Source: Prochlorococcus sp. AG-355-K03 (GTDB lineage Bacteria; Cyanobacteriota; Cyanobacteriia; PCC-6307; Cyanobiaceae). Taken from it: DNA of 64,000 bases. How positions within the stretch are numbered: the first letter of the stretch is position 1; each line of letters begins with the position of its first letter. The stretch is taken from contig QCDS01000001.1 in the NCBI GenBank assembly GCA_003278685.1, positions 186,001 through 250,000 on the forward strand. The letters are read 5' to 3'. The notes beneath the pieces were generated by a model. It saw nothing but the letters and a program-made list of their open reading frames with translations. It ran no database searches and had not been told where the DNA came from. Positions 50,454 through 58,875 of the stretch are shown here, piece by piece. The translations under genes were made by a program, and so were the position numbers.

Positions 50454-52076
50454 TTAAACGTGTTGAACGACCTTATTATAACCTTTTAATTCAATTTCTT
50501 GAATAAGAGATTTGCCTGTCATTTCCCTTGGTATTGGGAGATTTAATAATTGCAGTAAAGTGGGAGCAATATCTGCTAAGCCCGCGTTTTCTCTTAAATT
50601 AATTTCATTTCCCATATTTGGTATTTTTCTTTTTTCACCTTCAATCAAAATCAATGGAACCTTATTTATTGTATGTGCTGTCCATGGTTCTCCTTCAGAT
50701 CCTTTCATTACCTCTGCGTTACCATGATCGGCAGTAATAACAATGCTACCGCCCATTTCTCCGGTAGCATTAACTATTTGACCGACACATTTATCTACTT
50801 TTTCTATAGCTTTAATTGTCGCATCCATGTTGCCTGTATGACCAACCATATCAGGATTGGCAAAATTGATTACAACAAAAGCATAATTCCCGCTTTTAAT
50901 AGCTTTAGAGCAACTAATTGTTAATTCCTCCGCAGACATTTCGGGTTCCATATCATAAGTTGCGACTCTTGGAGATGGAATCAAATGTCTCTCTTCTCCA
51001 GGTAAAGGAATTTCAACTCCTCCATTGAAAAAGTATGTTACGTGAGGATATTTTTCAGTTTCCGCGGTTCTGTATTGTTTAAGTCCGTTTTCTGACACTA
51101 TTTGGCCTATAAAATTGTTGAGTGACTCAGGAGGAAATGCAACTTTAACGGGAAAGTTTGGATCATATTGAGTAAAAGTGACAAAATCTAGATTTGGATA
51201 ATTTTTTCTTTCAAAGTCTGAGAATTCCTTGACCGAAAGAGATTTGACTATTTGTCTTGCTCTATCTGGACGGAAGTTGAAGCAAATCAAACTATCCCCA
51301 TCTTTAAGATAGTTTTCAGACATTCGTACAGGCTCTATAAATTCATCTGTTATGTTTTTGGCATAACTTTTTTCTATGTAATCCTGGGGAGAGATATTTG
51401 TTATTTGAATGTCCGGATTAGTTAAATTAGAATATGCTTTTTCTGTTCTATCCCATAAAAGATTTCTATCCATTATCCAGTACCTTCCGCATATGGAGGC
51501 TATTTCGCCTACGTTAAATTTTTTTATACATGATTCTATTTGATTTAAATATTTCGAGGCACTTTTTGCAGGAGTATCTCTTCCATCGGTAATAATATGG
51601 ATTGCAACATTTTTAATTTTATTATCAGATGCCCATTTTATTAAACCTAGTAAATGATCGATATGACTATGAACTCCTCCATCGGAACATAATCCCGTGA
51701 TATGCAAAGTAGAATCATTTTTCTTTAATGAATCAGCCATCTCTTTAAACTCATTTACCAAGCCTAATTGATTATTTTTTACAATATTTGAAATCCTTAC
51801 TAGTTCTTGTTGTATTATTCTTCCCGAGCCAATAGTAAGGTGCCCGACCTCTGAATTGCCCATTTGACCATCTGGGAGTCCTACATCAGATCCACTAGCA
51901 TTTATTAGGGTGTGTGGGTAAGCATGCCACAATGAATCCATAATTGGTGTGCTGGCACTTTTTATAGCATTATCTGACTTTTCTTTTCGATATCCCCAAC
52001 CATCCAATATTGCAAGAACTACAGGGCTCTGAGGAACACTTAATCTTTTTATATTTTTGCTGCTAATCTTTGACAT
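50454..52076 (-). CDS. gpmI: Phosphoglycerate mutase, cofactor-independent
   Basis: The 540-residue enzyme interconverts 3- and 2-phosphoglycerate with two metal ions. [10 protein letters not shown] holds the first metal Asp, [10 protein letters not shown] near residue 73 holds the catalytic Ser, and [10 protein letters not shown] near the C-terminus binds metal. Length and motifs are those of the iPGM family. secG follows. Confidence 0.98.
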   Translation of the reverse strand: MSKISSKNIKRLSVPQSPVVLAILDGWGYRKEKSDNAIKSASTPIMDSLWHAYPHTLINASGSDVGLPDGQMGNSEVGHLTIGSGRIIQQELVRISNIVKNNQLGLVNEFKEMADSLKKNDSTLHITGLCSDGGVHSHIDHLLGLIKWASDNKIKNVAIHIITDGRDTPAKSASKYLNQIESCIKKFNVGEIASICGRYWIMDRNLLWDRTEKAYSNLTNPDIQITNISPQDYIEKSYAKNITDEFIEPVRMSENYLKDGDSLICFNFRPDRARQIVKSLSVKEFSDFERKNYPNLDFVTFTQYDPNFPVKVAFPPESLNNFIGQIVSENGLKQYRTAETEKYPHVTYFFNGGVEIPLPGEERHLIPSPRVATYDMEPEMSAEELTISCSKAIKSGNYAFVVINFANPDMVGHTGNMDATIKAIEKVDKCVGQIVNATGEMGGSIVITADHGNAEVMKGSEGEPWTAHTINKVPLILIEGEKRKIPNMGNEINLRENAGLADIAPTLLQLLNLPIPREMTGKSLIQEIELKGYNKVVQHV

Positions 52077-52213
52077 ATTCAGATCAAATTCATTTTTAAC
52101 TGATCCAACCTTAAATTTAGCTTCAAACCTTACTCTTTAACAATTTATATTTAACATAGTTAGCTTTTGCTAATTTATGAAAATATTAGATGAACTTTAT
52201 TTCTTGAAAAATC

Positions 52214-52774
52214 ATGTCCAATAAGACAAAAAGGATCGTAATACTAAATGAAGTTGAGCTTAAAAAAACCATTTCGCGTTTAACTTACGAAATTATCGAA
52301 AAAGTAAAAAAACTCGATAACCTTTTATTAGTTGGTATCCCGACTAGAGGAATTAAGTTAACTGAAGTGCTAGAAAAGGAATTATTCTCTAGAACAGGTT
52401 TAAGAGTTAGAAAAGGAACAATTGATCCAACATTTTATAGAGATGACCAAAATAGAGTTGGAACTCGCCTAATACAAGCTGCAGATATTCCAACTCCTAT
52501 TGAGAAACAAGAAATTCTTTTAATAGATGATGTAATTTATACAGGTAGAACAATTAGAGCTGCAATGAATGCTTTATATTCATGGGGAAGACCTCAAAGA
52601 GTGATGTTGTTAGTAATGGTAGATAGAGGTCATAGGGAATTACCTATTCAACCAGATTTTTGTGGTAAAAAAGTGCCTACTAGTAAAGTTGAAAGTATTA
52701 GTTTACGTCTAAATAATGTTGATAATGAAGAAGGAGTTTTTTTGGATAGATTACTTTCAGGAGATATTTCCTAA
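52214..52774 (+). CDS. pyrR: PyrR bifunctional regulator / uracil phosphoribosyltransferase
   Basis: The 186-residue protein is a PyrR-type phosphoribosyltransferase; the PRPP motif is ILLIDDVIYTGRTIRAA near residue 98. In Gram-positive bacteria PyrR binds pyr mRNA leaders; in cyanobacteria it may act mainly as a UMP-forming enzyme. No pyr genes are near. The last 18 bases overlap the end of the convergent Hsp70-like gene. Confidence 0.92.
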   Translation: MSNKTKRIVILNEVELKKTISRLTYEIIEKVKKLDNLLLVGIPTRGIKLTEVLEKELFSRTGLRVRKGTIDPTFYRDDQNRVGTRLIQAADIPTPIEKQEILLIDDVIYTGRTIRAAMNALYSWGRPQRVMLLVMVDRGHRELPIQPDFCGKKVPTSKVESISLRLNNVDNEEGVFLDRLLSGDIS

Positions 52775-54325
52775 ATTATATTCTCCTAAAAATTCATCTT
52801 TAATATCAAAACACTGAACTAATAAATCAGCACTTTTCGTAATTTTAAAAAAAAGTTTTAAATTGTCTTCTCCAATATTAGATTTATTTTTTAATACTAT
52901 TTTGAGTGGTTTTTTGTCCCATTTTGTAACTTCTTCTTCAATTTGAACCTCTGATAATTTTGGTAATCCATTTTCGAAAATAACGTCATATGCTCTTTCT
53001 TTTTGTGTCTCTCCTATTATAATTTCGAATATTTTCTGATTATTTTTACTGGCTTGAAGGATCAGTTTAAATGAGTTTTCTGTTGGCCATGTTTGTCCCT
53101 TGCAAAAAATAGGATGCCAAAAATGTTTTTGTTCTCTTTTATTAAATAATCTTATAGATAATCCTTTGTTTAATATATCTTTAATTTTTACCCCTGGGGT
53201 CATTGCTAAAGCTCCCAAAGCTATTGATTCGATAGGAGGTGGTGACTTGATTTGAATCTTTGAAATTTTTTTTGTTATCCATTCTTTAATCAAAGGTATT
53301 TGAGTTCCACCACCAACCAAAACAATTGCATTTAAATCTTCAACTGTACAAAATTTGCCTCTTGCTTGATTTAGTAAATCTTTGAGTAAAGAGTTAAGGT
53401 GATTAAGAAAATTATTTTCAATAAGTATTTTCTCAAATAATTCTTTACTTAGAAAAAAAACTTTTTCTTGATTTTTTTCAGTAAACAATTTTATTGGATA
53501 TTCATTTTCATATTTGATTGCAGATGAACTGAGTTTACATTTTAATTCTTCTGCCTTTAAAAGATTATTCACACAATTATTACCTGGAATAAAATAATCA
53601 ACTATCCATTGATCAATATCTTTACCACCAATTTTTGAGCCAGTTTTTCCAATTATTTCAGCACACCTTATTTTTTGTTTTGATATTGAGCTTACATCAT
53701 TACCTTTAAATTTTAATAGTTCAGCTATTGGTCCAGATTTTCCTTCTCCGCCTTCTATTTTGACTATATTCATATCAACTGTACTTCCTCCAATATCTAA
53801 TGTCAGAATTTTTGAGCCAAACGGTACATTTATTCCTAAACTTGCCGCAGTAGGTTCATCAACTAGGGCTATTTCATCTACAGATGTTTTCTCGCAAAGG
53901 TTAACTAACCATTCCCTATAACCCTTGTATGTATCTATTGGCGCAGTTAAAACAAGTCTTTTGATCTCATACTTGTGCGGAATGTTTGCCCACAAAATTT
54001 GAAAAAATTTTTCGCCACATTCATTGGGGCTTAAAATATTTTTTTGATTAATTTTTTCAATAGAATTTCCAATTAATCTTTTAAAATTGGAATGAAAAAA
54101 CATATCAGCATTTGAGTTATACCTCATCTTTAGAGCACTAATACCAATTTTAGGAATCTTTGAAGGTTCCTCAAACCAAACTGCAGTAGGAACAACTCCT
54201 GGATATGATGTAATATTTGGGATTTCAACTAAAACATAATTTATATCTTTTTGATCTTGAAAAGCTAATACAGTATTAGTGTTCCCCAAATCAATGGCAA
54301 GTGTTCCCGATAAACATTCTTTCAT
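52757..54325 (-). CDS. Divergent Hsp70 (DnaK-like) protein
   Basis: The 522-residue protein has an Hsp70-type ATPase domain: IDLGNTNTVLAF (phosphate 1), LVDEPTAASLG, LTLDIGGSTVD (phosphate 2) and VLVGGGTQIP (adenosine site). The region after about residue 370 is short and unlike the substrate-binding domain and lid of true DnaK, and no EEVD-like tail exists. It is thus not the housekeeping DnaK. It could serve a special client or assembly job, possibly with a membrane J protein such as the one at 15242-15676. It diverges from rpoZ. Confidence 0.85.
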   Translation of the reverse strand: MKECLSGTLAIDLGNTNTVLAFQDQKDINYVLVEIPNITSYPGVVPTAVWFEEPSKIPKIGISALKMRYNSNADMFFHSNFKRLIGNSIEKINQKNILSPNECGEKFFQILWANIPHKYEIKRLVLTAPIDTYKGYREWLVNLCEKTSVDEIALVDEPTAASLGINVPFGSKILTLDIGGSTVDMNIVKIEGGEGKSGPIAELLKFKGNDVSSISKQKIRCAEIIGKTGSKIGGKDIDQWIVDYFIPGNNCVNNLLKAEELKCKLSSSAIKYENEYPIKLFTEKNQEKVFFLSKELFEKILIENNFLNHLNSLLKDLLNQARGKFCTVEDLNAIVLVGGGTQIPLIKEWITKKISKIQIKSPPPIESIALGALAMTPGVKIKDILNKGLSIRLFNKREQKHFWHPIFCKGQTWPTENSFKLILQASKNNQKIFEIIIGETQKERAYDVIFENGLPKLSEVQIEEEVTKWDKKPLKIVLKNKSNIGEDNLKLFFKITKSADLLVQCFDIKDEFLGEYNLGNIS

Positions 54326-54423
54326 GAGAAATTATTTGAATCAATTAAGTTCTTTTTGTAATTTATGTTATGAAACGGTCGAATAAACTGTAAAATACAG
54401 TTTAGAGTAAAAAATTTTTTTTA

Positions 54424-54660
54424 ATGAACTTATCTAATAATGCAGGTTTTGATTCTAATGATCTTGCAAAGAGAGGTGAGAGCTTGATAAGAAAATCAAC
54501 TAATAGATATTTAACGACAGTGAAAATTGCTTTCAGAGCTAAACAAAGACGCTTTGATGATTTTGATGGCTTATTGGAGGAGTCAACGATTAAACCAGTT
54601 CAAAGGTCAATTATTGAACTCAGCGATGAACAAGATCAACCAGATTTACTTCCTGGCTAA
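54424..54660 (+). CDS. rpoZ: RNA polymerase omega subunit
   Basis: The 78-residue protein matches the cyanobacterial omega subunit: [20 protein letters not shown] and [11 protein letters not shown], which I cite by the core [19 protein letters not shown]. Omega helps RpoC fold and supports sigma recruitment. It is followed after 2 bases by a DUF1818 gene, so the two are co-transcribed. Confidence 0.92.
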   Translation: MNLSNNAGFDSNDLAKRGESLIRKSTNRYLTTVKIAFRAKQRRFDDFDGLLEESTIKPVQRSIIELSDEQDQPDLLPG

Positions 54661-54662
54661 TT

Positions 54663-55034
54663 TTGGTAAAAGTCCAAAAGAGGTGGAGATTACTTAAAGA
54701 TTTCAAAAAAGGCAAATTCTGCTTTTTGATTGGTGTGGATAATTGGTCAATAGAGTTACAAAAAAGTGAATTCCATGCACTTTATCTTCTACTTTTAAGA
54801 ATTAATAAGCAACTTTTAGATATCAAGAATGAATTAATGGATGAAGAGTCTATTACTTTAGAACTAGAACAACTACCTTGGTATATTCAATTAGATGGGA
54901 AAAAGAATGAATGGAGTTTAAGGTTTGTTTTTGAAAGCCAAGATCAAACTAGGTCCTTCGAAATGTATTGGCCGATACCATTAGCACAAAATTTATTTTA
55001 TGAAATAAAAAACATGTGGGAATCAATGGATTAA
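54663..55034 (+). CDS. DUF1818 protein
   Basis: The 123-residue soluble protein matches DUF1818, a cyanobacterial family. A basic start (KVQKRWRLLKDFKKGKF), FLIGVDNWSIELQKSEF and a C-terminal FEMYWPIPLAQNLF are typical. The start codon is TTG, 2 bases after the rpoZ stop, which implies coupled translation with omega. The function is unknown. Confidence 0.82.
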   Translation: MVKVQKRWRLLKDFKKGKFCFLIGVDNWSIELQKSEFHALYLLLLRINKQLLDIKNELMDEESITLELEQLPWYIQLDGKKNEWSLRFVFESQDQTRSFEMYWPIPLAQNLFYEIKNMWESMD

Positions 55035-55086
55035 AAGATAAATAAAATTGGAAATTTTAGAAAATATTTCCCCCTCAAAAAAAAAT

Positions 55087-55150
55087 TTTTTCACAACTTT
55101 TCCACAGTTTATTTTTAAAAAATATTTTATGATCTAGAGCATGTGGAAAA
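55087..55150. promoter_or_regulatory. Cluster of DnaA-box-like sequences
   Basis: Two perfect matches to TTTTCCACA, the 9-mer described as the cyanobacterial DnaA box, lie in opposite orientation at 55098-55106 (plus) and 55142-55150 (minus). A one-mismatch copy, TTTTTCACA, is at 55087-55095. The surrounding 238-base gap is very AT-rich and gene-free. The two perfect copies also form a 9-bp inverted repeat with a 35-base spacer. The cluster may bind DnaA; calling it an origin would go beyond the evidence. Confidence 0.4.
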
Positions 55151-55347
55151 CTTCTGCTTTTATATAAATCTTTATATTAAAGTAAGATTTAATTTTATAA
55201 AATTAATTTCCATGATTACCCTGATTATAACTAAATTCTCATTATTCTATAACTTGAGACTGTCTCTTAATCATGTTTGTTGACTATTTAGTATTTTTGG
55301 AGAAAACTAAATTTTGTAGATTTAAATTTCAACAAGATTTTTTCAAT

Positions 55348-55599
55348 ATGCAAGAGTTAAATTACGACGAAAATTCAAAAGTTTTAAATCATAAAGATGA
55401 AGTAATAAGTTTCAAATGTGAACTTCAAGAAAATCTTCAAAAGGCTATGAAAGAATTCGTTGAGGAGCATCCTAACTGGGATCAATACAGGATACTACAA
55501 GCTGCTATTGCAGGTTTTTTAATGCAAAAAGGATTTCAAAATAGAGATTTAACTAGACTCTACATTGGCAATATGTTTTCAATGAATTTTAAGGATTAA
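55348..55599 (+). CDS. DUF2811 protein
   Basis: The 83-residue protein matches DUF2811: FKCELQENLQKAMKEFVEEHPNWDQYRI is its core, here identified by EHPNWDQYRILQAAIAGFL. I chose the ATG at 55348; an upstream in-frame ATG at 55273 would add 25 residues without family similarity and with no better ribosome binding site. It is a small, soluble, helical protein of unknown function in picocyanobacteria. It converges on the EVE-domain gene. Confidence 0.8.
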   Translation: MQELNYDENSKVLNHKDEVISFKCELQENLQKAMKEFVEEHPNWDQYRILQAAIAGFLMQKGFQNRDLTRLYIGNMFSMNFKD

Positions 55600-55605
55600 A
55601 ACTTT

Positions 55606-56064
55606 TTATATTTTTTCTAGAAGTATTTTTGCAATATCTTTTCTGACAGGTAATATTGATAACCTATTTCCTTTTTTTACGACTAATAATTCCTCCTCAT
55701 TAAATAAAATCTTTAATTCAGGTAAACTTAAAATCTTATTTGATTTTGAAATGTATTTTACTTTTACACAATCCCATCTCGGATTATCAGGTTTGGATTT
55801 TGGATCAAAATATTTTGAATCTTGATCAAATTGAGTAGGGTCAACAATATTTAGATCTATAACCTCCATAAGTCCCACAATACCTGGGGGTTTACAATTC
55901 GAATGATAGAAAAAAACTTTATCTCCTTTATTCATTTTTCTCATAAAATTCCGAGCCTGATAATTTCTTATTCCATCCCATAAAGTTACATCGTCATTTT
56001 TTAAAGTATCTATGCTGTAAGCATCAGGCTCACTCTTCATTAGCCAGTAATTAATTTCAGTCAT
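55606..56064 (-). CDS. EVE domain protein
   Basis: The 152-residue protein is an EVE domain (formerly DUF55), a PUA-like fold related to YTH domains that binds modified bases in DNA or RNA. The start INYWLMKSEPDAYS and the segment LWDGIRNYQARNFMRKM, KGDKVFFYHSN are characteristic. In marine cyanobacteria the target is unknown. It follows the 56070-56417 membrane gene closely on the same strand. Confidence 0.9.
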   Translation of the reverse strand: MTEINYWLMKSEPDAYSIDTLKNDDVTLWDGIRNYQARNFMRKMNKGDKVFFYHSNCKPPGIVGLMEVIDLNIVDPTQFDQDSKYFDPKSKPDNPRWDCVKVKYISKSNKILSLPELKILFNEEELLVVKKGNRLSILPVRKDIAKILLEKI

Positions 56065-56069
56065 ATCAG

Positions 56070-56417
56070 TCAGTTTCTCCTTTTAACTAATCCATAAGTA
56101 CATAATATAGGATTCACTATTAGAATAACCCAAAATGGGGGTGGAGGACCTCCATCAACAATTCTTCCAGCATTAAAAGTATTGAATAAAGCTACTGCTA
56201 ATAAACAAGCCATTAAAGCTAGTTCACCTGATAAAACTTTTTTTAAAGATTTCTTATCTTTGATAGAGCTGCAAATAATCAATAGGAAACCTATCCCTAA
56301 ATTACTAGCTGCTACAACATTTGCAGTCCCTCTTACAAGAAGCAATGTTTCACTTGAAGCATTGCCTGCGATAGTTTCCACAGAAAAAATAAGTAGGAAA
56401 ATAATTAATAATCCCAA
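56070..56417 (-). CDS. Hypothetical membrane protein, 115 aa
   Basis: The protein has four predicted membrane helices at about residues 1-17, 37-52, 62-82 and 92-108, with GGPPPPFWVILIVNPI as a distinctive loop and helix start. I recognise no family. It is transcribed toward the EVE-domain gene, which begins 5 bases later, so the two may form an operon. A minus-strand terminator lies upstream of it at 56469-56490. Confidence 0.65.
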   Translation of the reverse strand: MGLLIIFLLIFSVETIAGNASSETLLLVRGTANVVAASNLGIGFLLIICSSIKDKKSLKKVLSGELALMACLLAVALFNTFNAGRIVDGGPPPPFWVILIVNPILCTYGLVKRRN

Positions 56418-56468
56418 TAGGATATGAAGACTCCCAGTAGTTTTTTAAATATTTTTTAACTTAATACT

Positions 56469-56490
56469 AAAAAAAAGGAGCTAATTGCCC
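56469..56490 (-). terminator. Minus-strand terminator after the ABM-like gene
   Basis: On the minus strand, GGGC-AATTA-GCTCC is followed by eight T residues. The stem is four pairs plus one bulged U, so it is weaker than its relative at 56818-56841, from which it differs by few bases. It lies 19 bases downstream of the stop of the gene at 56509-56817. Confidence 0.6.
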
Positions 56491-56508
56491 TTTAGTTTAG
56501 ATCGACTG

Positions 56509-56817
56509 TCAATCATGATAACCAACTTTAGAAACAATATTTCCTGAAACGGGATCGGTAACTCCAAGTTCAGGAGATAACTCTTCCATAAATCCTCTAA
56601 CCTCATTAAGATGAGCAATCATAGCTGGTCTTTGAGCTGCAATAGCTTCTGCATTTTTCCAGATCCCAACAAAACAGTAATCATAATCTCCAGTTTTTGC
56701 GATATATCTTTGAGTCATCCCCTCAAAACTTGTTTTATCTATTACTTCAAAATACTGATCTATACAATCTGACTTTAATTTAAATCGAACAACATTCATA
56801 AAATTTTGAGCAGTCAT
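56509..56817 (-). CDS. Antibiotic-biosynthesis-monooxygenase-like (ABM fold) protein
   Basis: The 102-residue protein looks like a dimeric alpha/beta barrel of the ABM/DUF type: NVVRFKLKSDCIDQYFEVI, then YCFVGIWKNAEAI and HLNEVRGFMEEL. Members range from monooxygenases to binding proteins, so no reaction can be named. The ATG at 56817 directly follows the T-run of an upstream terminator, so either the mRNA is leaderless, translation starts at Met7, or it depends on read-through. Confidence 0.65.
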   Translation of the reverse strand: MTAQNFMNVVRFKLKSDCIDQYFEVIDKTSFEGMTQRYIAKTGDYDYCFVGIWKNAEAIAAQRPAMIAHLNEVRGFMEELSPELGVTDPVSGNIVSKVGYHD

Positions 56818-56841
56818 AAAAAAAAAGGAGCTAACTGCTCC
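56818..56841 (-). terminator. Minus-strand terminator after the cupin gene
   Basis: On the minus strand a perfect 5-bp GC-rich stem, GGAGC-AGTTA-GCTCC, is followed by nine T residues that run straight into the next gene's ATG. It lies 48 bases downstream of the cupin gene stop. The same core recurs at 56469-56490 and, without the T-run, at 58840-58856. Confidence 0.8.
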
Positions 56842-56889
56842 TCATTTTAGTTTGAATGTAAATCAAAAAAATTGATTTAAGATTAAAAT

Positions 56890-57318
56890 TTATCCTTCAG
56901 CGGGAATTAAAATTGGAACATCTTTTGCTCCAATTGCTGCGAACCAAACTATTGCGTTATCAGTTTTTGCATTACCCATTGTATGTTTTGGTGTCTTTGG
57001 GCCAACTATAAAAGTATCCCCTGCTGTATAGGTGAGATCATCCATCCCCTCTCTTTTGACAACAATCGTACCTTGCTCAACATTGCCTAATAATGGAATT
57101 GGATGAGAGTGGAGTGGAACTATTCCTCCTTCAGCCAACTCGACTCTTTGTAATCTTATTTCTGCTTTTCCTTTTGGGTATTTAAGAGCATCTCCATCCA
57201 TAGTTTCAGAACCTACAAAGACTTCTTGTACATCAACGGGAGATTCTGCAGCTATAGAAATACTAGGGTTGATAAGCATTAATGCAAAAGCAAATGCTAT
57301 GAATAAATTTTTCATCAT
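56890..57318 (-). CDS. Secreted cupin-domain protein
   Basis: The 142-residue protein starts with a clear signal peptide (basic start, hydrophobic core to about residue 18, AAES cleavage region near 24), so it is exported to the periplasm or lumen. The cupin metal motif includes two His in LHSHPIPLLGNVEQG and a third in PKTPKHTMG. The metal and substrate are unknown. The terminator at 56818-56841 ends its transcript. Confidence 0.82.
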   Translation of the reverse strand: MMKNLFIAFAFALMLINPSISIAAESPVDVQEVFVGSETMDGDALKYPKGKAEIRLQRVELAEGGIVPLHSHPIPLLGNVEQGTIVVKREGMDDLTYTAGDTFIVGPKTPKHTMGNAKTDNAIVWFAAIGAKDVPILIPAEG

Positions 57319-57500
57319 GAATTTGAATTTCTAAAAAATTATTTAGACTCATAGTATTTATTTTTTTCATTTTTGGCAGTAATTGATTTGACTTTTGAAG
57401 TTATTTAATCTGAAGCCATTTTTTAAAAGTTTTTTCATGAAGGTATTGAATTTTAATAAATTATTAGTCCAGACACTAATCAAAATTATTCTCAATAATT

Positions 57501-58220
57501 TTAATAATTTAATTCTTTCATCAATAAATTCCAACCAATTAATGATGCATCCTTATGGAAAGATTCTCTTTCCTCACACATAAAGCCATGATCAGCATCT
57601 TTAACTTCGACATAAATAAATCTTTCTTCTAACGGATCTATTTTTTTAAATTTTTTTTTAATTTCTAATCTATCTTGTACGGGAATTAAATCATCTGAAG
57701 AACCACATATGAAGTTTAATTTTCCAGAAACTTTTTCTAGTAAATCAATAGGTGCAAAATTAGTATCCTTTCTTGGCGCAGTTACCCCTGCTCCATAAAA
57801 ACAAAATGTACTATCTATTCCTTTTAAAGAAGAAGCTATAACTGCTGCATGACCCCCAAAACAAAATCCAATAATTGAGATTTTCTTTTTTGGATATTTT
57901 TCTTTAACCCAATTCAGAGCTGCAGTAATATCTTTAATAATATTTTTTGAAGTGGTTAAATTTTTATGATGCCTGCCTAATTTTAAGTCTGCTTCGCTGT
58001 ATGATAAATCTAATTTTGGAGCTGTTCTACCGTAAAGAGGTAAGGCTAATACAGTTACATTTTGTTTAGCTAATTTTTCAGAAAAACTTCTTATCCAGTG
58101 ATTTATTCCAAACACCTCTGGTAAAACTATAGATATATATTTACAGTCAATACCTGAATCTACCCACCAAGATCTAAGAGGTAAATCACCACTATAAACT
58201 TTTGTCCATTGACCTTTCAT
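57501..58220 (-). CDS. Dienelactone hydrolase family protein
   Basis: The 239-residue alpha/beta hydrolase has a nucleophile Cys in GFCFGGHAA near residue 123, as in dienelactone hydrolases, an acid Asp in SSDDLIP near residue 175 and a His in ADHGFMCEE near residue 211. PEVFGINHWIR holds the conserved Glu-containing strand. The true substrate in a phototroph is unknown. The 182 bases between its stop and the cupin gene hold nothing I can support. Confidence 0.87.
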   Translation of the reverse strand: MKGQWTKVYSGDLPLRSWWVDSGIDCKYISIVLPEVFGINHWIRSFSEKLAKQNVTVLALPLYGRTAPKLDLSYSEADLKLGRHHKNLTTSKNIIKDITAALNWVKEKYPKKKISIIGFCFGGHAAVIASSLKGIDSTFCFYGAGVTAPRKDTNFAPIDLLEKVSGKLNFICGSSDDLIPVQDRLEIKKKFKKIDPLEERFIYVEVKDADHGFMCEERESFHKDASLIGWNLLMKELNY

Positions 58221-58533
58221 TAGTTATTAAATAAAAAGTTTTTGCCAGAAAAAAAGAGGGTTATGTTCCTCTTAGTTTAGCTTGATTGTAAATGTAAAAT
58301 TTCCTTGTTCGATTTTATAAATTAAATCTTAAATTAAGTAGAGAAACTTATAAGGAATTCATTTTTATATAAGTTATATAAATCAAATTAAGTAGTCTTT
58401 TTTACCAAATAAGTGTACCTGTTGCTAAATACATATATTTGTCCTTGAAAAGCCTCTAAAAAATACTTTTTCTTGAAATAAAGATTGACAAGACATTCAT
58501 AAAAAAAACTTTTATAAATCATTAACTTCTTTT
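58221..58533. other. Gene-poor stretch with an orphan minus-strand terminator
   Basis: This 313-base stretch has no ORF that I can support on either strand. It holds a minus-strand terminator at 58249-58273, for which no upstream minus-strand gene is seen. A minus-strand open frame near 58388-58500 reads like peptide (it ends RYTYLVKKTT) but has no start codon and an in-frame stop just upstream, so it may be a relic. The promoter of the plus-strand gene at 58534 is presumably also here. Confidence 0.5.
58249..58273 (-). terminator. Orphan minus-strand terminator
   Basis: On the minus strand AAGAGG, an 8-base loop and CCTCTT form a 6-bp stem followed by seven T residues counting those in the stem. 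Next to it is TTAGTTTAG...TGTAAATG, a flank shared with the terminators at 56469 and 56818. No gene reading into it is annotated, so it may end a small RNA or a degraded gene. Confidence 0.55.
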
Positions 58534-58848
58534 ATGAATATGTTTCTAACCAACAAGACTCGTTTAAAAATTAAGGATATTGTAAAGAGGATTTCATTAG
58601 ATGAACCTGTAGCATTAGAAGAAAGAATTTATCTAGAAAAGCTTGCAAAACATAATTCAACTATATGGACATGGCTTAAGAAAGCTAATAGCTTGAGGAG
58701 ATATGGCAAGCAAAAATCGGATGGAATAAATGGACTCATCCAGAATCTAGGCCTTGATGGCTTAGAAACTGAAAATCATTTTGATCCCAAAAATGATGAT
58801 CTTGCTGATTGGTTTAGTGGATCTCCTGATTGGGTGAGGAGGAGCTAA
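58534..58848 (+). CDS. Hypothetical protein, 104 aa
   Basis: The protein is basic in its first 60 residues and acidic near the end. It contains ALEERIYLEKLAKHNSTIWTWLKKANSLRRYGKQ, here noted by its core TIWTWLKKANSLRRYG, and ends WFSGSPDWVRRS. I recognise no family. The composition is good coding sequence. Its stop codon lies within a copy of the terminator-like core (58840-58856). The gene belongs to the accessory-looking microprotein region. Confidence 0.7.
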   Translation: MNMFLTNKTRLKIKDIVKRISLDEPVALEERIYLEKLAKHNSTIWTWLKKANSLRRYGKQKSDGINGLIQNLGLDGLETENHFDPKNDDLADWFSGSPDWVRRS

Positions 58849-58875
58849 TTACCCTTACTTTAAAATGGATTCAAA

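Noticed and set aside
55273-55347. 25-residue N-terminal extension of the DUF2811 protein
   Set aside because: The extension is not like the family, and the internal ATG at 55348 fits the usual start.
58388-58510. Minus-strand open frame ending RYTYLVKKTT
   Set aside because: It has no start codon, and a stop codon lies in frame shortly upstream. Joining it to an upstream ATG would need a frameshift, so I list it only as a possible relic.
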